DNA from: a virus
Length of the DNA stretch: 36,360 bases
Virus record (IMG/VR): IMGVR_UViG_3300023093_000005
Coordinates: 1-36,360 of that record
Direction: 5' to 3' (one strand)
A model generated the notes under the pieces. It did no database searches. It had not been told where the DNA came from and saw only the letters and a program-made list of their open reading frames with translations. Shown piece by piece: positions 36,271 through 36,360 of this stretch; position 1 is the stretch's first letter; each line of letters begins with the position of its first letter. The position numbers were made by a program, and so were the translations under genes.

Positions 36271-36360
36271 TTAGTTTGTAGGTTCTGCAGGCTTAAACTT
36301 GGGTTCGTGTAGGTCGCCCAAGTCAATAACGTTTGCGCGCGGTACAACCGAATGGTTGAT
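36271..36360 (-). CDS. Hypothetical protein, 3' part of junction-spanning gene
   Basis: This is the end of the 106-aa gene that starts at 246. The frame continues from base 1 to 36345 (bases 36346-36360 repeat 1-15) and stops with TAA at 36271-36273. The C-terminus reads NVIDLGDLHEPKFKPAEPTN. It lies 53 nt upstream of the scaffold start. Confidence 0.8.
   Translation of the reverse strand: MNHSVVPRANVIDLGDLHEPKFKPAEPTN
36346..36360. repeat. 15-base terminal overlap with window start
   Basis: AACCGAATGGTTGAT here is identical to bases 1-15. As an open reading frame runs through the join, this is a circular-assembly overlap and not a real duplication; the unique circle is about 36,345 bp. Confidence 0.9.

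Noticed and set aside
1-36360. Integrated prophage with host flanks
   Set aside because: Both ends join into one circle within a phage gene and no bacterial housekeeping gene is present.

Overview
This window is one complete, circularly closed genome of a small temperate short-tailed (podovirus-type) phage. The last 15 bases repeat the first 15, and a 106-codon minus-strand gene reads unbroken across the join, so the true circle is about 36,345 bp. Almost everything is on the minus strand; only three recognisable genes (7827-8140 and 32908-33510) are on the plus strand. The standard genetic code fits. The host cannot be read off directly. A secreted aggregation-promoting-factor/transglycosylase-like protein, a CHAP endolysin and the tRNA-Thr fragment at the attachment site fit a Gram-positive-type bacterium; Saccharibacteria (TM7) is my best guess, held with low confidence.

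Layout, in minus-strand transcription order. Packaging and early-late block (7582 down to 2960): small hypothetical genes, terminase small subunit, several mini zinc-ribbon genes, then a terminase large subunit split into separate ATPase and nuclease genes with a 55-aa zinc-ribbon gene between them. Head block (2880 down to 1, across the join, to 33807): portal, small genes, scaffold, N4-gp56-type capsid protein and minor head genes. Virion-core block (32846 to 27628): a Gln/Asn-rich coiled-coil protein and a 1372-aa internal protein. Tail block (27542 to 23509): gp11-like adaptor, a large nozzle-like protein and a fibre. Lysis block (23495 to 21185): small membrane proteins, CHAP endolysin and holin-like genes, ending in a strong terminator at 21078-21119. 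Integration block (20467 to 19414): XerC/D-type integrase with a structured leader, and an attP made of the 3' 50 nt of a tRNA-Thr gene. Recombination block (18209 to 14973): a membrane protein, RecT, YqaJ exonuclease, small genes and a NinG-like protein. Accessory block (14962 to 8137): more than 20 tiny genes, mostly joined by 4-bp ATGA overlaps, many of them Cys-rich zinc ribbons, plus one free-standing HNH endonuclease.

Four things stand out. (1) Two long gene-free stretches (13590-14366 and 18233-18676) are packed with long perfect inverted repeats and look like large structured RNAs. (2) Four late transcription units share an extended -10 promoter (TATGSTATAAT) followed within 30-50 nt by a hairpin set directly before the first gene; three of the hairpins look like terminators, which suggests attenuation or antitermination. 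(3) A plus-strand gene for a membrane-anchored HExxH metallopeptidase sits between 15-bp perfect inverted repeats, has its own TTGACA/TATATA promoter and is probably translated from a leaderless mRNA; it appears to be a moron inserted between a late promoter and its gene. (4) About nineteen mini zinc-binding proteins are encoded. No DNA polymerase, helicase, primase or CI-like repressor was recognised, so replication is presumably host-dependent and the lysogeny switch may lie in the divergent control region at 7583-7826.
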